64,000 nt of DNA from Colwellia sp. RSH04. GTDB taxonomy: Bacteria > Pseudomonadota > Gammaproteobacteria > Enterobacterales > Alteromonadaceae. Below, piece by piece: positions 8,816 to 16,928 of this stretch (position 1 is the first letter of the stretch; each line of letters opens with the position of its first letter). Both the position numbers and the translations under genes were made by a program. Below the pieces are notes generated by a model, which worked only from the letters and a program-made list of their open reading frames with translations, ran no database searches and was not told the DNA's origin. The stretch is from assembly GCF_003545765.1 (NCBI RefSeq), contig NZ_QXIO01000002.1, positions 310,001-374,000 of the forward strand. The letters run 5' to 3'.

Positions 8816-10825
8816 TTAACTAGATAATTGCTGAGTTCTTAATCGAGCAATATTATCTCGAATAGATGCTGCCTGCTCAAACTCGAGGTTTTGCGCGCAC
8901 TGCAGCATGTCTTTTTCAAGCTGTACTATTTTATCATCAATTTCTTTTGTTGAGAGCAGTGGCTCATCTGCATTGTAATTAGCCGTAGCTTGTGCAACTT
9001 TATCGAGTTGTTTAGCATTGCTATAGCCATCAACATCCATAACGTCAGTTATTTTTCGAATAACTCCTTTTGGAACAATACCATTATCAAGGTTGTATTG
9101 ATGTTGCTTTTCTCTTCGTCGTTCTGTCTCATCTATCGCTTTACGCATAGAGCCTGTGATTCTATCAGCATATAAAATAGCTCTGCCGTTAATGTTTCTA
9201 GCAGCTCGCCCTATGGTTTGAATTAATGAACGTTCTGAGCGTAAAAAACCTTCTTTGTCTGCATCTAGAATAGCAACAAGAGAAACCTCAGGCATATCTA
9301 ACCCTTCTCTTAATAAGTTAATGCCAATTAATACATCAAACTTGCCTAAACGAAAATCTCGAATTATCTCCATACGTTCAACGGTATCTACATCAGAATG
9401 CAGGTAACGTGTTTTAACACCATGCTCATCAAGATAGTCTGTTAAATCTTCAGCCATACGTTTAGTTAATGTGGTAGCTAACACACGTTCATTAATTGGA
9501 ACACGCTTATTGATTTCTGATAGTAAGTCATCAACTTGCGTTTCTACAGGGCGCACTTCTATTTCAGGGTCTAATAGGCCTGTGGGCCTTACAACTTGCT
9601 CAGCAATATCACCTGAAGATTTTTCAATTTCATAATTACTTGGTGTTGCTGATACATAGATAGTTTGTGGGGCTAAAGCTTCAAATTCATCAAACTTCAT
9701 CGGTCGATTGTCTAATGCTGAAGGCAACCTAAAGCCATATTGAACTAAGTTTTCTTTACGAGACCGATCACCTTTGTACATAGCGCCTATTTGCGGCACT
9801 GTCACATGAGATTCATCAATAATAAGTAAGCCATCTTTAGGCAAATAATCGAATAACGTTGGTGGAGCTTCACCAGGCTCTCTACCAGAAAGGTATCGAG
9901 AATAGTTTTCAATACCTGAGCAGTAACCAAGTTCAGTCATCATTTCAATATCAAACTGAGTTCTTTGTGTTATACGTTGCTCTTCTACTAGCTTATTATT
10001 CTCTTTAAGCTGTGCAGAGCGGTCTTTTAATTCTATTTTGATTGAATCAACTGCGGCAAGTATTTTCTCTCGAGGAGTAGCATAGTGAGTTTTAGGATAA
10101 ATAGTTACGCGAGCAAGCGTTCGTTCAACTTGCCCTGTCAGTGGATCAAATTGACTTATACGCTCAATTTCTTCATCAAACAATTCAATTCTTAATGCTA
10201 GGCGATCCGATTCAGCAGGAAAAACATCAATAACATCTCCTCTAACTCGGTATGTCGCTCTGGCAAAAGCAACATCATTTCTTGTGTATTGTAACTCGGC
10301 TAATCGTCTTAATATGTCTCGTTGATTAATAATGTCGCCTACACTGATATGTAACATCATTTTTAGATATGAGTCAGGATCACCCAAACCATAAATAGCA
10401 GAAACTGAGGCAATAATAATAACATCACGACGCTCAAGTAATGCTTTAGTAGCAGATAAACGCATTTGCTCAATATGCTCGTTTACCGAAGCATCTTTTT
10501 CAATAAATGTGTCTGTCGTTGGCACATACGCTTCAGGTTGATAATAGTCATAATACGACACAAAGTATTCTACGGCATTGTCGGGAAAAAACTCTTTCAT
10601 TTCGCCATACAATTGTGCAGCTAGGGTTTTATTGGGTGCTAACATCATCGTAGGACGATTAAGCTTTTCAACCACGTTAGCAATAGTAAACGTTTTACCT
10701 GAGCCAGTGACACCGAGCAATGTTTGATGAGCTAAGCCTGAGTCAATCCCTTCTAATAATTGCTTTATAGCCGTAGGTTGATCTCCACTTGGTGTATATT
10801 CAGATTCAAGAGTTAAAGATTTCAC
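8816..10825 (-). CDS. uvrB: Excinuclease ABC subunit B
   Basis: UvrB is the damage-verifying helicase-like subunit of nucleotide excision repair, working with UvrA and UvrC. It has 669 residues, the normal length. Walker [11 protein letters not shown] lies at about residues 39-48, the beta-hairpin region follows ([12 protein letters not shown]), the DEAD-like box is IIDESHVT, motif VI is QTIGRAARN, and the C-terminal UVR motif is at about 630-665. The start is GTG at 10825. Its ribosome-binding site (AAGG) lies inside the stop region of the MATE gene just upstream (stop at 10831-10833), which suggests translational coupling. I found no LexA-type CTG-N10-CAG box before either gene. Confidence 0.98.
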   Translation of the reverse strand: MKSLTLESEYTPSGDQPTAIKQLLEGIDSGLAHQTLLGVTGSGKTFTIANVVEKLNRPTMMLAPNKTLAAQLYGEMKEFFPDNAVEYFVSYYDYYQPEAYVPTTDTFIEKDASVNEHIEQMRLSATKALLERRDVIIIASVSAIYGLGDPDSYLKMMLHISVGDIINQRDILRRLAELQYTRNDVAFARATYRVRGDVIDVFPAESDRLALRIELFDEEIERISQFDPLTGQVERTLARVTIYPKTHYATPREKILAAVDSIKIELKDRSAQLKENNKLVEEQRITQRTQFDIEMMTELGYCSGIENYSRYLSGREPGEAPPTLFDYLPKDGLLIIDESHVTVPQIGAMYKGDRSRKENLVQYGFRLPSALDNRPMKFDEFEALAPQTIYVSATPSNYEIEKSSGDIAEQVVRPTGLLDPEIEVRPVETQVDDLLSEINKRVPINERVLATTLTKRMAEDLTDYLDEHGVKTRYLHSDVDTVERMEIIRDFRLGKFDVLIGINLLREGLDMPEVSLVAILDADKEGFLRSERSLIQTIGRAARNINGRAILYADRITGSMRKAIDETERRREKQHQYNLDNGIVPKGVIRKITDVMDVDGYSNAKQLDKVAQATANYNADEPLLSTKEIDDKIVQLEKDMLQCAQNLEFEQAASIRDNIARLRTQQLSS

Positions 10826-10830
10826 GATGT

Positions 10831-12210
10831 TTAAGCCTTAGATAAAACACATTCTTGAGTAAATTGCTTACTAAACAATCGGTATGATATAGCTGCCATA
10901 ACAACATTACCTAACAATGCACCGACGAAAAAACCTGTTAAGCCATAAAAATAACTCCCCAGATATGCAAGAGGAACATAACAAACAAACAACCTAATAA
11001 CACTTAACGCCAATGCAACCATAGGTTTATGAAGTGCATTAAAAGATGAGTTGGTTAAAATGATAATGCCTTGTAATCCATAACCTAGTGGTAAAATCCA
11101 CATAAACAGTTTGATAATATCTGAAACCGCCTTTTCGTTGGCAAAAATACTCGCGATAAATGGCGCACTTATTAAAAGAACGATGAAAATAATCACTTGC
11201 CAAATTAATACAAATTTAACTGATACTTTATAGGCTTCTTCTACCCTGTGCATTGAGCCTGCACCAAAGTTTTGACTTATAAAAGGAGGTAATGTCATCG
11301 ACATTGCTAATACAACAAGACATGCAATAGATTCAATTCGAGAGCCAACACCAAAGGCTGCAACAGCAGACTCACCATAAGTTGCCACAATGGCTGTCAT
11401 GATAGCAGCTGCTATAGGTGTGAGCATATTTGCACCCGCAGCGGGTAAACCAATTTTTAAAATATTTTTACAAGCTGGCAATAAGTTTTTTATTGAGGAT
11501 ATGTGTGTATGTAGCAAATTTAGTTTTTTCGTTAAAATATTTAGAACAAAAAACAAACCAAATATCCAAGATATTAAGGTAGCAATTGCAGCTCCTTGTA
11601 TTCCCATTGCAGGTATAGGACCAAAGCCAAAAATAAAGATAGGATCTAAAATCGCGTTAATCAACCCTGCACTGCCCATGATAATACTGGGTGTTTTTGT
11701 ATCACCTGATGCCCTTAAAACCGCATTACCTATCATAGGGCCAATTAAACAAACACTACCGATATACCAAATATCCATATATTGATGAATTAATGGCAAT
11801 AATTGCTCTTGTGCACCAAGTGCAGTGAATAGTTGATCAGTGAATAAATAACCAACAAATGATAATGCAGCGACAATAATCGCAGCAAGATACATGGCTG
11901 CCGTAGCTGAGTCTTTAGCTGCGCTGTGATCTTTCTTTCCTAAAGACCTAGCTATGACCGCTGAAGTACCAATCCCTAACCCAATAGTTAAACTAATGAC
12001 AGTAAAAGTAACAGGGAATGTAAAGCTTATTGCGGCTAAAGGCTGTGTGCCAAGTAAACTAACGAAAAAAGTATCTATCAAATTAAACGTCATCAATAAA
12101 ACCATGCCATATATCATAGGAATGGTCATACGCTTTAAAGTGTTAGCAACTGGATCTTCAAGTAAATTTACAGGCTTTTTGCCTTGGGCTAATGTTGTTG
12201 TTTTGGTCAT
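10831..12210 (-). CDS. MATE family multidrug efflux transporter
   Basis: Na+/H+-drug antiporter of the MATE class with twelve predicted membrane helices. I prefer the ATG at 12210 ([10 protein letters not shown], 459 residues, the usual length). The frame is open to a TTG at 12270, but the 20 extra residues would add a hydrophobic stretch not typical of the family. Family marks are [15 protein letters not shown] in helix 1, [11 protein letters not shown], and [19 protein letters not shown] repeats in the second half ([11 protein letters not shown]). It lies 5 bp ahead of uvrB, so the two are co-transcribed. A second MATE gene (norM) is at 44902. Confidence 0.9.
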   Translation of the reverse strand: MTKTTTLAQGKKPVNLLEDPVANTLKRMTIPMIYGMVLLMTFNLIDTFFVSLLGTQPLAAISFTFPVTFTVISLTIGLGIGTSAVIARSLGKKDHSAAKDSATAAMYLAAIIVAALSFVGYLFTDQLFTALGAQEQLLPLIHQYMDIWYIGSVCLIGPMIGNAVLRASGDTKTPSIIMGSAGLINAILDPIFIFGFGPIPAMGIQGAAIATLISWIFGLFFVLNILTKKLNLLHTHISSIKNLLPACKNILKIGLPAAGANMLTPIAAAIMTAIVATYGESAVAAFGVGSRIESIACLVVLAMSMTLPPFISQNFGAGSMHRVEEAYKVSVKFVLIWQVIIFIVLLISAPFIASIFANEKAVSDIIKLFMWILPLGYGLQGIIILTNSSFNALHKPMVALALSVIRLFVCYVPLAYLGSYFYGLTGFFVGALLGNVVMAAISYRLFSKQFTQECVLSKA

Positions 12211-12403
12211 TAAAAATTTCAATAATAAAAGAATAAAAGCAAGACGGACGATATTGTAAAAGAATAACAATATTATATATAGCTATAGACTGAGCTTGAC
12301 CGAAATTATTTTTAATAGCAAAGTAAAAAACGTAATCAAATATTTTAAAACGAATCTAAATAAACAAGCTATTAAATAACTTAGCCTTTTTAATTAGATT
12401 CAA

Positions 12404-12625
12404 ATGCCCAACTCATTGCTATTTAACACACAAGCAAATGAGCAATTATTTTCACCTGAACAAAAAACAACCCAAGTAGACAAAAAAGCATCTCAAAATA
12501 ATAAGCCATTGAAATGTATGGATTTATATAAAAACAATAAAAAGATTGACTTCACTACAGCCCTTATTGAGCATATAGGTAGTTTATTGTTACAGTTTAA
12601 CCCACAAAGTTATCCACAACTTTAG
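12404..12625 (+). CDS. Possible small hypothetical protein, 73 residues
   Basis: The frame opens with an ATG at 12404 but has no visible ribosome-binding site. The product is polar and rich in Asn, Gln and Lys, with no recognisable domain. Its stop codon falls inside a 10-bp inverted repeat at 12608-12634. It could be a genuine short gene or chance in AT-rich spacer. The only argument for it is that it fills the gap between the MATE gene promoter region and the tRNA-Asn promoter. Confidence 0.3.
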   Translation: MPNSLLFNTQANEQLFSPEQKTTQVDKKASQNNKPLKCMDLYKNNKKIDFTTALIEHIGSLLLQFNPQSYPQL

Positions 12626-12634
12626 TGGATAACT
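12608..12634. repeat. 10-bp perfect inverted repeat containing a DnaA-box sequence
   Basis: AGTTATCCAC and GTGGATAACT flank a 7-nt spacer. The left arm reads TTATCCACA on the + strand (12610-12618), a full match to the DnaA box consensus TTATNCACA. The right arm gives TTATCCACT on the other strand, one base off. There is no T-run after it, so it is not an obvious terminator. Confidence 0.55.
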
Positions 12635-12777
12635 GTTAATAGATCCTAAACAGAAACTTTCACTAACAGTAAATGAGTCACTAGAACAAAATCCCAACAT
12701 TTTCTGCATTTAAAACAAACTGAGTGAGCATATTTCAAGCAAACAAACTGATAAATGATTTTTTTATGATTTTAGTA

Positions 12778-12806
12778 TTGACACTAGAGCCACAGGACTT
12801 TAATAT
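12778..12806 (+). promoter_or_regulatory. Sigma-70 promoter of the tRNA-Asn array
   Basis: TTGACA at 12778-12783, a 17-bp spacer, and TAATAT at 12801-12806. This is one mismatch from the full consensus. The discriminator that follows, TCCGCCCCG, is G+C-rich, which is the usual mark of stable-RNA promoters under stringent control. The first tRNA begins about 45 nt further on. Confidence 0.8.
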
Positions 12807-12856
12807 TCCGCCCCGTTAGCCAATATGGTTAACGCGCTAATCGAAAGAAAAGCAAT

Positions 12857-12932
12857 TCCCCAATAGCTCAGTTGGTAGAGCGATGGACTGTTAATCCATG
12901 TGTCACTGGTTCAAGCCCAGTTTGGGGAGCCA
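12857..12932 (+). tRNA. tRNA-Asn (GTT), copy 1
   Basis: A 76-nt cloverleaf with encoded CCA. The acceptor stem TCCCCAA/TTGGGGA, a D-arm (GCTC/GAGC), the anticodon arm ATGGA-CTGTTAA-TCCAT with anticodon GTT, and the T-arm ACTGG-TTCAAGC-CCAGT are all intact. It is the first gene of the array and the nearest to the promoter at 12778. Confidence 0.97.
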
Positions 12933-12945
12933 CATTATACAATTA

Positions 12946-13039
12946 GTGATAGTTGTTAGAGCAGTAGAGCGATGGTCTGTACTCTCTTAATAAAAGCATG
13001 TGTCACTGATTGGTTACTCAAGCCTAGCTTGGGGAACCA
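12946..13039 (+). pseudogene. Degenerate tRNA-Asn-like copy A (94 nt)
   Basis: It aligns to the intact tRNA over GAGCGATGG, ATGTGTCACTG and the 3' end CTTGGGGAACCA. The anticodon TTAATCC is replaced by a 17-nt segment (net +11) and the T-arm is extended by 7 nt. The 5' acceptor strand no longer matches TCCCCAA, so the acceptor stem cannot form. It is unlikely to be charged or to decode. Confidence 0.75.
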
Positions 13040-13079
13040 CATTCAACTTCACTGATAAACAGAAGTTAAAAAAGTTTAT

Positions 13080-13155
13080 TCCCCAATAGCTCAGTTGGTA
13101 GAGCGATGGACTGTTAATCCATGTGTCACTGGTTCAAGCCCAGTTTGGGGAGCCA
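13080..13155 (+). tRNA. tRNA-Asn (GTT), copy 2
   Basis: Identical in sequence to copy 1, 76 nt with CCA. It starts exactly 223 bp after copy 1, so the unit 'tRNA plus degenerate copy plus spacer' has been duplicated whole. Confidence 0.97.
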
Positions 13156-13168
13156 CATTATACAATTA

Positions 13169-13262
13169 GTGATAGTTGTTAGAGCAGTAGAGCGATGGAC
13201 TGTACTCTCTAAATAAAAGCATGTGTCACTGATTGGTTACTCAAGCCTAGCTTGGGGAGCCA
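13169..13262 (+). pseudogene. Degenerate tRNA-Asn-like copy B (94 nt)
   Basis: Nearly identical to copy A and one 223-bp period downstream of it. It carries the same 17-nt replacement of the anticodon region and the same T-arm extension, with a damaged 5' acceptor strand. Point differences from copy A include ATGGACTG for ATGGTCTG and a final GAGCCA for GAACCA. Confidence 0.75.
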
Positions 13263-13302
13263 CATTCAACTTCACTGATAAACAGAAGTTAAAAAAGTTT
13301 AT

Positions 13303-13378
13303 TCCCCAATAGCTCAGTTGGTAGAGCGATGGACTGTTAATCCATGTGTCACTGGTTCAAGCCCAGTTTGGGGAGCCA
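13303..13378 (+). tRNA. tRNA-Asn (GTT), copy 3
   Basis: A third identical 76-nt gene with CCA, 223 bp after copy 2. It is the last intact copy and is followed 15 nt later by an intrinsic terminator. Confidence 0.97.
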
Positions 13379-13390
13379 CATTCAATGTGT

Positions 13391-13420
13391 TAAAAAACCT
13401 GCTTATAGCAGGTTTTTTTT
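13391..13420 (+). terminator. Intrinsic terminator after tRNA-Asn copy 3
   Basis: AACCTGCT-TAT-AGCAGGTT makes a stable hairpin flanked by an A-run and a run of eight Ts. The same hairpin recurs after the next two tRNA-like copies (13581-13610 and 13776-13804). Confidence 0.85.
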
Positions 13421-13474
13421 CGTCTTGAGAAAACTAAAAATAAATACTGCTAAACAGAACTATTATAAGTTTAT

Positions 13475-13568
13475 TCCCCAATAGCTCCGCTCGTAGAGCG
13501 ATGGACTGTACTCTCTTAATAAAAGCATGTGTCACTGACTGGCTTTTCAAGCCCAGTTTGGGGAGCCA
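13475..13568 (+). pseudogene. Degenerate tRNA-Asn-like copy C (94 nt, acceptor stem kept)
   Basis: Unlike copies A and B, this one keeps both acceptor strands (TCCCCAA and TTGGGGA) and CCA. The anticodon region is replaced by a 17-nt segment ending in AAAAGC, and the T-arm is enlarged so that CTGGCTT can pair with AAGCCCAG as a longer stem. AAAAGC is complementary to GCTTTT in the second insertion. It has no normal anticodon loop, so it should not act as a tRNA, but the folded ends could be processed. Confidence 0.75.
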
Positions 13569-13580
13569 CATTCAATGTGA

Positions 13581-13610
13581 AAAAAAACCTGCTCATAGCA
13601 GGTTTTTTTT
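13581..13610 (+). terminator. Intrinsic terminator after degenerate copy C
   Basis: AACCTGCT-CAT-AGCAGGTT with an A-run before and a T-run after. It differs from the previous terminator by one loop base, so it was duplicated together with its tRNA-like unit. Confidence 0.85.
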
Positions 13611-13669
13611 CGTCTTGAGAAAACTAAAATAAAAATAACTGCTGCTTAACAGAACTAATATAAGTTTAT

Positions 13670-13763
13670 TCCCCAATAGCTCAGTTGGTAGAGCTATGGA
13701 CTGTACTCTCTTAATAAAAGCATGTGTCGCTGACTGGCTTTTCAAGCCCAGTTTGGGGAGCCA
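13670..13763 (+). pseudogene. Degenerate tRNA-Asn-like copy D (94 nt, acceptor stem kept)
   Basis: It lies 195 bp after copy C and has the same two insertions, with both acceptor strands and CCA kept. It differs from C in the D-arm (CAGTTGGTAGAGCTATGG), where it is closer to the intact tRNAs, and at one base in the variable region (GTGTCGCTG). Confidence 0.75.
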
Positions 13764-13775
13764 CATTCAATGTGT

Positions 13776-13804
13776 TAAAAAACCTGCTTATAGCAGGTTT
13801 TTTC
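13776..13804. terminator. Bidirectional terminator between the tRNA array and the RND operon
   Basis: AACCTGCT-TAT-AGCAGGTT with A-runs and T-runs on both sides. On the + strand it closes the tRNA-like array. On the - strand it follows the RND permease stop at 13821, so it should end the efflux operon as well. Confidence 0.8.
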
Positions 13805-13820
13805 ATTATTCATGAAATAA

Positions 13821-16800
13821 TTATTGCTCGTAGCTGGGTTCTATTATTTTAATTTTTAGCAATTTTTTAACATCTTCCACTAACATATAGTTTATTGGTA
13901 CCAGTAACAAAGTAATAAACGTTGCAAAAATTATCCCAAAACCTAACGAGACAGCCATTGGAATTAAGAATTGTGCTTGTGTTTCTTTTTCAAACAATAA
14001 TGGCATTAAACCAATAAAAGTAGTTAGTGAAGTTAGCATAACAGGTCTAAAACGTGATTGCCCTGCGGTAATAACTGCAGATATTAATTTTCCACCCGCT
14101 ATTCTTTTTTTATTAATAAAATCTACTAATACTAAGCTATCGTTAACCACAACACCGATTAAGGCCATTAATCCTAACAAGCTCATTATGGTAAGATTCA
14201 TTCCCATGATCCAATGCCCTATTACGGCCCCAATTGCGCCAAAAGGGATAACCGACATTACAATAAGAGGCTGGCTATATGATTTGAAAGGTATCGCTAA
14301 CAAACAGTAAATAATAAAGAAAACAAAAATCAAACCAACATACAAACTATTAAATGATTCAGCCTGTTCTCTTGCTTCTCCCTCTAAACTATAACTCATG
14401 CCTGGATATTTAATCACAAGCTGAGTAAGAAATTCTTCAAGATCATTATTAACAATAAGCATATTGGTTTTGGTTTTATCGATATCAGCAGTAATGTTTA
14501 CTGTTCTATATCGGTCAATACGTCTTATCTCTGTCGGGCTTTTACCAGCTTTTAAATTAGCTACATGAGACAGCGGCACTTGACTACCACTTGGTGTATT
14601 AACTAACATATCGGTTAGATTGGAAACTGATAAACGTTCTTCAAGCGGGAAGCGAAGCATTACCCTAATATCATCCCTACCCCGCTGTATTCGCTGTACT
14701 TCAGCTCCAAAGAAAGCATCTCTTACTTGTCTAACTAAACCAGTTCTAGTCAGACCCATCGCGTGACCTTGCTCTGTTAAATCTATTTGTAACTCTTCCT
14801 TGCCATCAGATAAACTGTCGGCAATTTCAAAACTTGTTGGGTAGGTTGCAATCTTTTGTTTTACTTCTTCAGCTGCCTGCTTTAATGCATTAAGATTTGT
14901 TGAAGTAAGTTGCACATCAAACGGATCGCCACCGCGTCCAAACTCAGCCCTAAAAGTGATACTTTCAGCGCCGGGAAGAGCACCAATAGCATTACGCCAT
15001 TCTCGTACGATTTGGCTTGAACTTATACCACTTATGTTTTTTTCTGCTGGTTGAATCTCAAACCTCACTTGGCCTGTATTACTACCTCTTCTACCCCCTG
15101 TAATCGCTAAAATATTAAGAATAAGACTTTCATCTTCGCCATTTTTATATTTTTTCTGTAACTCATGTGCCGCATCAGACATTTTGACAATATATGCATC
15201 AACAACATCATAACTACTCCCAACAGGCATGGTTAAACTGGCACGAACTGTTTCACTCGGTATGCGAGGAAAAAAAGTAAATTTCATCCAACCACTTGAT
15301 ATAAAGGAGATAATCAATATAAGCACTCCAACAAATATTGATAATGTTAATAAACGATATTCTAATGCTTTAGTTAAAATTGGCTGATAATATTTTAATA
15401 TCCCTTTTTCAAATCCATCGGCAAAACGCTGTTGCCATTGTGAAAAGCCAGATTGACTCGCTTTATCTTTTCGTGGCTTTAAGTGTTTAAGGTGAGAGGG
15501 CAAAACAAATTTAGACTCTATCAATGAAAACAGTAATACAGGTATAACAATAACTGGAATTTGAGCAAACATTGCTCCACGTTGTCCGTCAATAAACCCT
15601 AAAGGTAAAAATGCAGCAATCGTTGTAAGAATACCAAATGTTACAGGTGTCGCTACTTCTTGTGTGCCTTTAATTGCGGCATCAATACCTGACTCTGATG
15701 TACCAAGGTGACGGTAAACATTTTCACCTGTAACAATAGCGTCATCAACGACAATACCAAGCACTAAAATAAAACCAAATAAGCTGATAACATTTAATGA
15801 AATATCAAAAATTGGCATCACAAGAAAAGCCCCCATAAAACTAACTGGAATACCAATTGATACCCAAAAAGCAATGGAAGGCCTTAGAAAGAGTGTTAGT
15901 AAAAGCAGTACGAGAAAACCACCTTGTAAAGCATTTGAAACTAAAGTATTCAAACGCGCTTTTACCACTTGAGAGTCATCATCCCAGTAACTTAAAATAA
16001 AACCTTCAGGCAATGTGTCTTGACGGTTTTTAATGTATTCCTTAACGGCGTCAGCAACTTCTATAGCACTTTGGTTGCCTATTCTAAACACTTCAATTAA
16101 AGCTGCTTGTTGCCCATTAAAGCGGGCTCTTAAAGGTGTTTCTTCAAAACCATCTGTTAGTACTGCTATATCTTTTAATTTTATTATACTGCCGTCTGGA
16201 TGAGTTTTAATAACTATGTTATCGAACTCATCTTTTCGATAAGCTTGCCCTTTGGTACGAACTAAGACATCACCGCCTTCTGATCGAATGTTACCTGCAG
16301 ACATATCAACTGAGCTTGCATTAATAGCACTTGCAATATCAGATAGTGAGATATTAAACTCTCTAAGCTTATGTTGCTTAACCGCAATACTTATTTCGTA
16401 ATCACGTACCGCATCTAATGATACTTGAGTGACTTGCGGTAAACGTAATAAGTCATCCCTTACTTGTTCAGCAAACTCTTTTACTTCTTTCTCAGAGTAA
16501 ATTGACGAAACCGTAACAGCCATAACGTCACGTTTTCTCTGCTGTAGCGCGATTATCGGGTTTTCAGCATCGACCGGAAAGGTATTTATAGCATCAACTC
16601 TACTTTTGATATCTGACAGAAGTTCTCTTGCATCAAAACCAGACTCTGTTTCGATTGCTACTGTTGCTGAGCCTTCTACTGATTTGCTAGTGATTTTTTC
16701 AATACCCTCTAAATCTTGAACCGCTTCTTCAATACGTATAGCGATACCTTGCTCTACATCTTCAGGGGTTGCACCACGCAAACTCACACTGACACTAATA

Positions 16801-16928
16801 ACATCAGATTCAAAAGCTGGGAAAACCTCTAACGGTATACGTGTTTTTAATGACATCAATCCAAATATTAAAATAGATATCATTAATAAATTTGCAGCAA
16901 CATGATTTCTAGCAAACCAAGCTATCAT
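13821..16928 (-). CDS. RND efflux transporter, inner-membrane permease subunit
   Basis: Proton-driven exporter of the AcrB/MexB superfamily, 1035 residues with the expected two halves, each of six helices and a large periplasmic loop. The first helix region is MIAWFARNHVAANLLMISIL. Helix 4 carries the proton-relay pair DD in GIVVDDAIVTGENVYRHLG near residue 400. The matching helix 10 region reads GVVVNDSLVLVDFIN, with N and D where many drug pumps have a lysine (VKNAI), so the relay may differ. It overlaps the adaptor gene upstream by 4 bp, and the outer-membrane factor lies before that: a complete tripartite pump. The substrate cannot be told from sequence. Confidence 0.95.
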   Translation of the reverse strand: MIAWFARNHVAANLLMISILIFGLMSLKTRIPLEVFPAFESDVISVSVSLRGATPEDVEQGIAIRIEEAVQDLEGIEKITSKSVEGSATVAIETESGFDARELLSDIKSRVDAINTFPVDAENPIIALQQRKRDVMAVTVSSIYSEKEVKEFAEQVRDDLLRLPQVTQVSLDAVRDYEISIAVKQHKLREFNISLSDIASAINASSVDMSAGNIRSEGGDVLVRTKGQAYRKDEFDNIVIKTHPDGSIIKLKDIAVLTDGFEETPLRARFNGQQAALIEVFRIGNQSAIEVADAVKEYIKNRQDTLPEGFILSYWDDDSQVVKARLNTLVSNALQGGFLVLLLLTLFLRPSIAFWVSIGIPVSFMGAFLVMPIFDISLNVISLFGFILVLGIVVDDAIVTGENVYRHLGTSESGIDAAIKGTQEVATPVTFGILTTIAAFLPLGFIDGQRGAMFAQIPVIVIPVLLFSLIESKFVLPSHLKHLKPRKDKASQSGFSQWQQRFADGFEKGILKYYQPILTKALEYRLLTLSIFVGVLILIISFISSGWMKFTFFPRIPSETVRASLTMPVGSSYDVVDAYIVKMSDAAHELQKKYKNGEDESLILNILAITGGRRGSNTGQVRFEIQPAEKNISGISSSQIVREWRNAIGALPGAESITFRAEFGRGGDPFDVQLTSTNLNALKQAAEEVKQKIATYPTSFEIADSLSDGKEELQIDLTEQGHAMGLTRTGLVRQVRDAFFGAEVQRIQRGRDDIRVMLRFPLEERLSVSNLTDMLVNTPSGSQVPLSHVANLKAGKSPTEIRRIDRYRTVNITADIDKTKTNMLIVNNDLEEFLTQLVIKYPGMSYSLEGEAREQAESFNSLYVGLIFVFFIIYCLLAIPFKSYSQPLIVMSVIPFGAIGAVIGHWIMGMNLTIMSLLGLMALIGVVVNDSLVLVDFINKKRIAGGKLISAVITAGQSRFRPVMLTSLTTFIGLMPLLFEKETQAQFLIPMAVSLGFGIIFATFITLLLVPINYMLVEDVKKLLKIKIIEPSYEQ

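Larger units (their letters stand above)
12857..13763 (+). repeat. Tandem tRNA-Asn / tRNA-like repeat array
   Basis: Seven tRNA-derived units in a row: intact, A, intact, B, intact, C, D. The first two intact-to-intact steps are exactly 223 bp. The later steps are 172 and 195 bp, and those units carry a terminator instead of a degenerate partner. Long identical spacers show recent duplication. The array is prone to further copy-number change by recombination. Confidence 0.9.

Noticed and set aside
11390..11785. 131-codon frame on the + strand
   Set aside because: It is fully antisense to the MATE transporter gene, has no ribosome-binding site, and its composition mirrors that gene.
13475..13568. 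Degenerate unit read as tRNA-Tyr because CTGTA appears at the anticodon place
   Set aside because: The anticodon stem cannot form: the 3' strand TCCAT is gone and a 17-nt segment takes its place. There is no long variable arm of the Tyr type.
12857..13763. Regular repeats that could be taken for a CRISPR array
   Set aside because: The repeats are tRNA-Asn genes and tRNA-like copies with uneven periods (223, 223, 172, 195 bp) and identical, not variable, spacers. No cas gene is near.
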